DNA of 7,097 nt from an uncultured Anaerosacchariphilus sp. (GTDB lineage Bacteria; Bacillota; Clostridia; Lachnospirales; Lachnospiraceae): contig CAKRTY010000076.1 in NCBI GenBank assembly GCA_934402125.1, positions 1 to 7,097 of the forward strand. Reading direction: 5' to 3'. Shown one piece after another: positions 5,794-7,097 of this stretch. Both the position numbers and the translations under genes were made by a program. Under the pieces are notes generated by a model that was given only the letters and a program-made list of their open reading frames with translations, did not search any database and was not told the DNA's origin. Position 1 is the first letter of the stretch; the number at the start of each line of letters is the position of its first letter.

Positions 5794-6504
5794 TCAGTCT
5801 ATCAGTATCTCTTCCGCGTTTTCCCAAAGCAGCTCCTGTATCGTATCCTCTTCCAGATGACGGAGCATCCAGCTTTCCGCGGCTTCTGTCACCGGCGGCC
5901 GATGCGCGGTACTGTGCATATCCGTTCCCAGGAACGAAATATTGCCTTTTTTCAACTGCTTTTTACACCAGCGCGCCGTCTCATCCGTCCAGCCGCCGCC
6001 TATGCTTCTGTAATTCAGCTGTATCCGGATGTCCGAATCCAGCAGTTCTTCTATATAATCCGGTTTTCTTAGAACCGGATACCGCTCCGCATGTGCCAGA
6101 ACCGGCACATACCCGCAAAGGCGTACATTCCGTAAGCCCCGGTACAGTTCCGACCAGCTTGCATGCGGTCCGAACTCTATCAATACATCCTCACTGCCGG
6201 CCAGACTCAGAAGCTTACCCTTTTCCAGCTTCTCCGGCACTGCTTCTGTGTAGAAAATCTCCTGTCCCAGATATAGTTCCATCTCCGGAAGCTCTTTCCG
6301 GATCATTTCTTTCAGCTTCTGAAATAAGTCCTTCAGCCTTTCCGGATCCTCATTGGGAAACTGCAGCGAACCATGCGGCGTGGCAATCAGCTTCCGAAAG
6401 CCCTGTTCTGCCGCCATTCTGACCAACGCCAGACTTTCTTCCTCACTTTTCGCCCCATCATCTACTCCCGGTAAGATATGACAGTGGATATCTGTCTTTT
6501 CCAT
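5794..6504 (-). CDS. cpsB: PHP-family tyrosine-protein phosphatase (CpsB/YwqE type)
   Basis: This metal-dependent cytoplasmic phosphatase removes phosphate from the tyrosine cluster of CpsD-type kinases and so resets polysaccharide export. The 236 residues are close to the roughly 240 usual for the family. The PHP metal-binding set is complete: DIHCH (His7, His9), PGVDDG (Asp15, Asp16), ATPH (His44), GQEIFYT (Glu82), VLIEFGPH (Glu110), LAHAERY (His138) and GTDMH (Asp195, His197). The start at 6504 is chosen because the family begins with M-x(2-3)-DIHCHILPG, and because the longer frame beginning at 6615 would start upstream of the likely promoter. The ribosome binding site is modest (AGGGTG, about 7 nt upstream). 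It is the first gene of the operon, 11 nt before cpsC. Family and role are secure by motif; the kinase partner is inferred from context. Confidence 0.95.
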   Translation of the reverse strand: MEKTDIHCHILPGVDDGAKSEEESLALVRMAAEQGFRKLIATPHGSLQFPNEDPERLKDLFQKLKEMIRKELPEMELYLGQEIFYTEAVPEKLEKGKLLSLAGSEDVLIEFGPHASWSELYRGLRNVRLCGYVPVLAHAERYPVLRKPDYIEELLDSDIRIQLNYRSIGGGWTDETARWCKKQLKKGNISFLGTDMHSTAHRPPVTEAAESWMLRHLEEDTIQELLWENAEEILID

Positions 6505-6565
6505 TTCCCAACACCCTGTTTCCCACACTTTTATCAATTTGTGTAACATCTCAAAAACTACGGTC

Positions 6566-6594
6566 ATTCTACCACTTTTATTATAGCTCAACAA
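6566..6594 (-). promoter_or_regulatory. Promoter of the cpsB-cpsC-cpsD-LCP-srtB-SPKTG operon
   Basis: The minus strand has -35 TTGTTG (6589-6594), a 17-nt spacer and -10 TAGAAT (6566-6571), giving a start near 6559 and a leader of about 55 nt. An overlapping TATAAT at 6580-6585 is an alternative -10 but has only a poor -35 (TGTGTA). The promoter lies between the pnp terminator and cpsB and is the only good one I see for the six genes. Confidence 0.6.
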
Positions 6595-6607
6595 GGTTTT
6601 TTTACAC

Positions 6608-6621
6608 ATTTTCACTTTTTA
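6608..6621 (+). repeat. Degenerate copy of the glmS-upstream repeat, near the operon promoter
   Basis: ATTTTCACTTTTTA on the plus strand matches the glmS repeat consensus ATTTGYACTTTTNA at all fixed positions but one (G to T). It sits 13 nt upstream of the operon -35 box. Its orientation relative to transcription is opposite to that at glmS, and the region is AT-rich, so a chance match is quite possible. Confidence 0.25.
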
Positions 6622-6662
6622 ACCATTTTTCTACATAATGAGCAAAATATGGGGCTTTTTCC

Positions 6663-6697
6663 AAAAAAACGCAGGCATATTTCAGCCTGCGTTTTCC
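6663..6697 (-). terminator. Rho-independent terminator of pnp
   Basis: The minus strand forms a 7-bp GC-rich stem CGCAGGC / GCCTGCG (6685-6691 with 6670-6676) around an 8-nt loop, with A residues pairing below and seven T residues after it. It follows the pnp TAA by about 27 nt and isolates pnp from the operon downstream. Confidence 0.93.
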
Positions 6698-6717
6698 CTG
6701 TTTTCTATTTTCTAGAA

Positions 6718-7097
6718 TTATTTGTCATTTTCCGGCAGATCCTTGATGGAGAAGCTGAAGCGTCCCATCTTGTCCTTGCCCAGGCAGATAACCTTCACTA
6801 CGTCGCCCAGTGTCAGCACATCCTCTACATGGTTGATACGCTGCTTTGCGATCTTGGAGATGTGTACCATGCCCTCTTTACCCGGAGCGAACTCCAGGAA
6901 TGCGCCGAACTCCTTGATGCTGACTACCTTACCGGTAAGGATCATACCCTCTTCAAAATCGGTTACGATAGTCTGAATCAGCTCGATGGCCTTATCCATA
7001 GCAGCCTTGTCTGTTCCGCATACGGATACAGCGCCGTTGTCGTCGATATCGATCTTCACGCCGGTCTGCTCGATGATGGCATTGATGGTCTTTCCTC
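6718..7097 (-). CDS. pnp: Polyribonucleotide nucleotidyltransferase (PNPase), 5' part outside window
   Basis: PNPase degrades RNA 3' to 5' by phosphorolysis. Only the C-terminal 125 codons or so are present, out of about 700 in the family. The open frame continues to the right edge, so any start codon inside the window is internal. The first visible residues GKTINAIIEQTGVKIDIDD are the second half of the KH domain, including the end of its GxxG loop region. The S1 RNA-binding domain follows, with GMILTGKVVSIKEFGAFLEF, GKEGMVHISKI and FSFSIKDL. It ends in TAA just before a strong terminator. It appears to be a housekeeping gene flanking the operon and not part of it. Confidence 0.97.
   Translation of the reverse strand, partial: GKTINAIIEQTGVKIDIDDNGAVSVCGTDKAAMDKAIELIQTIVTDFEEGMILTGKVVSIKEFGAFLEFAPGKEGMVHISKIAKQRINHVEDVLTLGDVVKVICLGKDKMGRFSFSIKDLPENDK

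Noticed and set aside
5783..5827. Longer start for CpsC at 5827 (15 extra residues)
   Set aside because: It would overlap the phosphatase gene by 34 nt and lacks a Shine-Dalgarno sequence, while the ATG at 5782 has GAGGGG at good spacing and matches the family N-terminus.
6505..6615. Longer start for the tyrosine phosphatase at 6615 (37 extra residues)
   Set aside because: The extension lies over the -35/-10 promoter, has no ribosome binding site and is not typical of the family, which begins at the DIHCH motif.

Overview
This window most likely comes from an anaerobic low-to-mid GC Firmicute of class Clostridia, probably family Lachnospiraceae. The basis is the glmS and pnp protein sequences, the SPKTG-type sortase signal paired with a class B sortase, the N-terminal sequence of the CpsC-like protein, and strong AGGAGG-type ribosome binding sites. 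The family assignment is inference and no database search was run. Every credible gene lies on the minus strand, so transcription runs from right to left. I see no supported gene on the plus strand, no tRNA or rRNA, no CRISPR array and no insertion sequence.

Layout in transcription order (right to left). (1) 7097-6718 is the 3' end of pnp (KH and S1 domains of polynucleotide phosphorylase), closed by a strong hairpin terminator. (2) A promoter at 6566-6594 starts an apparent six-gene unit: a PHP-type tyrosine-protein phosphatase (CpsB/YwqE type), a Wzz-like chain-length protein (CpsC), a tyrosine kinase with a C-terminal tyrosine cluster (CpsD), a LytR-CpsA-Psr (LCP) protein that looks like a lipoprotein, a class B sortase, and a secreted protein with a serine tract and an SPKTG wall-sorting signal. 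The genes are separated by -8 to +30 nt, and the unit ends in a terminator with a GCGA tetraloop. (3) A 306-nt gap (1555-1860) holds that terminator, four copies of a 14-nt direct repeat, two or three candidate promoters and a small dyad. (4) glmS follows and runs off the left edge.

How the genes may work together: CpsB, CpsC and CpsD form the usual tyrosine phosphorylation control module for capsule or exopolysaccharide export. LCP enzymes attach lipid-linked glycopolymers to a wall or protein acceptor, and class B sortases attach proteins to peptidoglycan. The unit contains no glycosyltransferase, flippase or polymerase. It therefore looks like a regulatory and attachment cassette that must act on polymer made elsewhere. 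glmS next door supplies glucosamine-6-phosphate for wall and glycan precursors.

Points most worth a second look: the cpsC-cpsD junction carries an in-frame A AAA AAG slippery heptamer whose -1 shift would fuse the two proteins into a Wzc-like polypeptide; the LCP protein has a lipobox where a plain transmembrane anchor is usual; and the glmS upstream region has a four-copy direct repeat and no recognisable glmS ribozyme.
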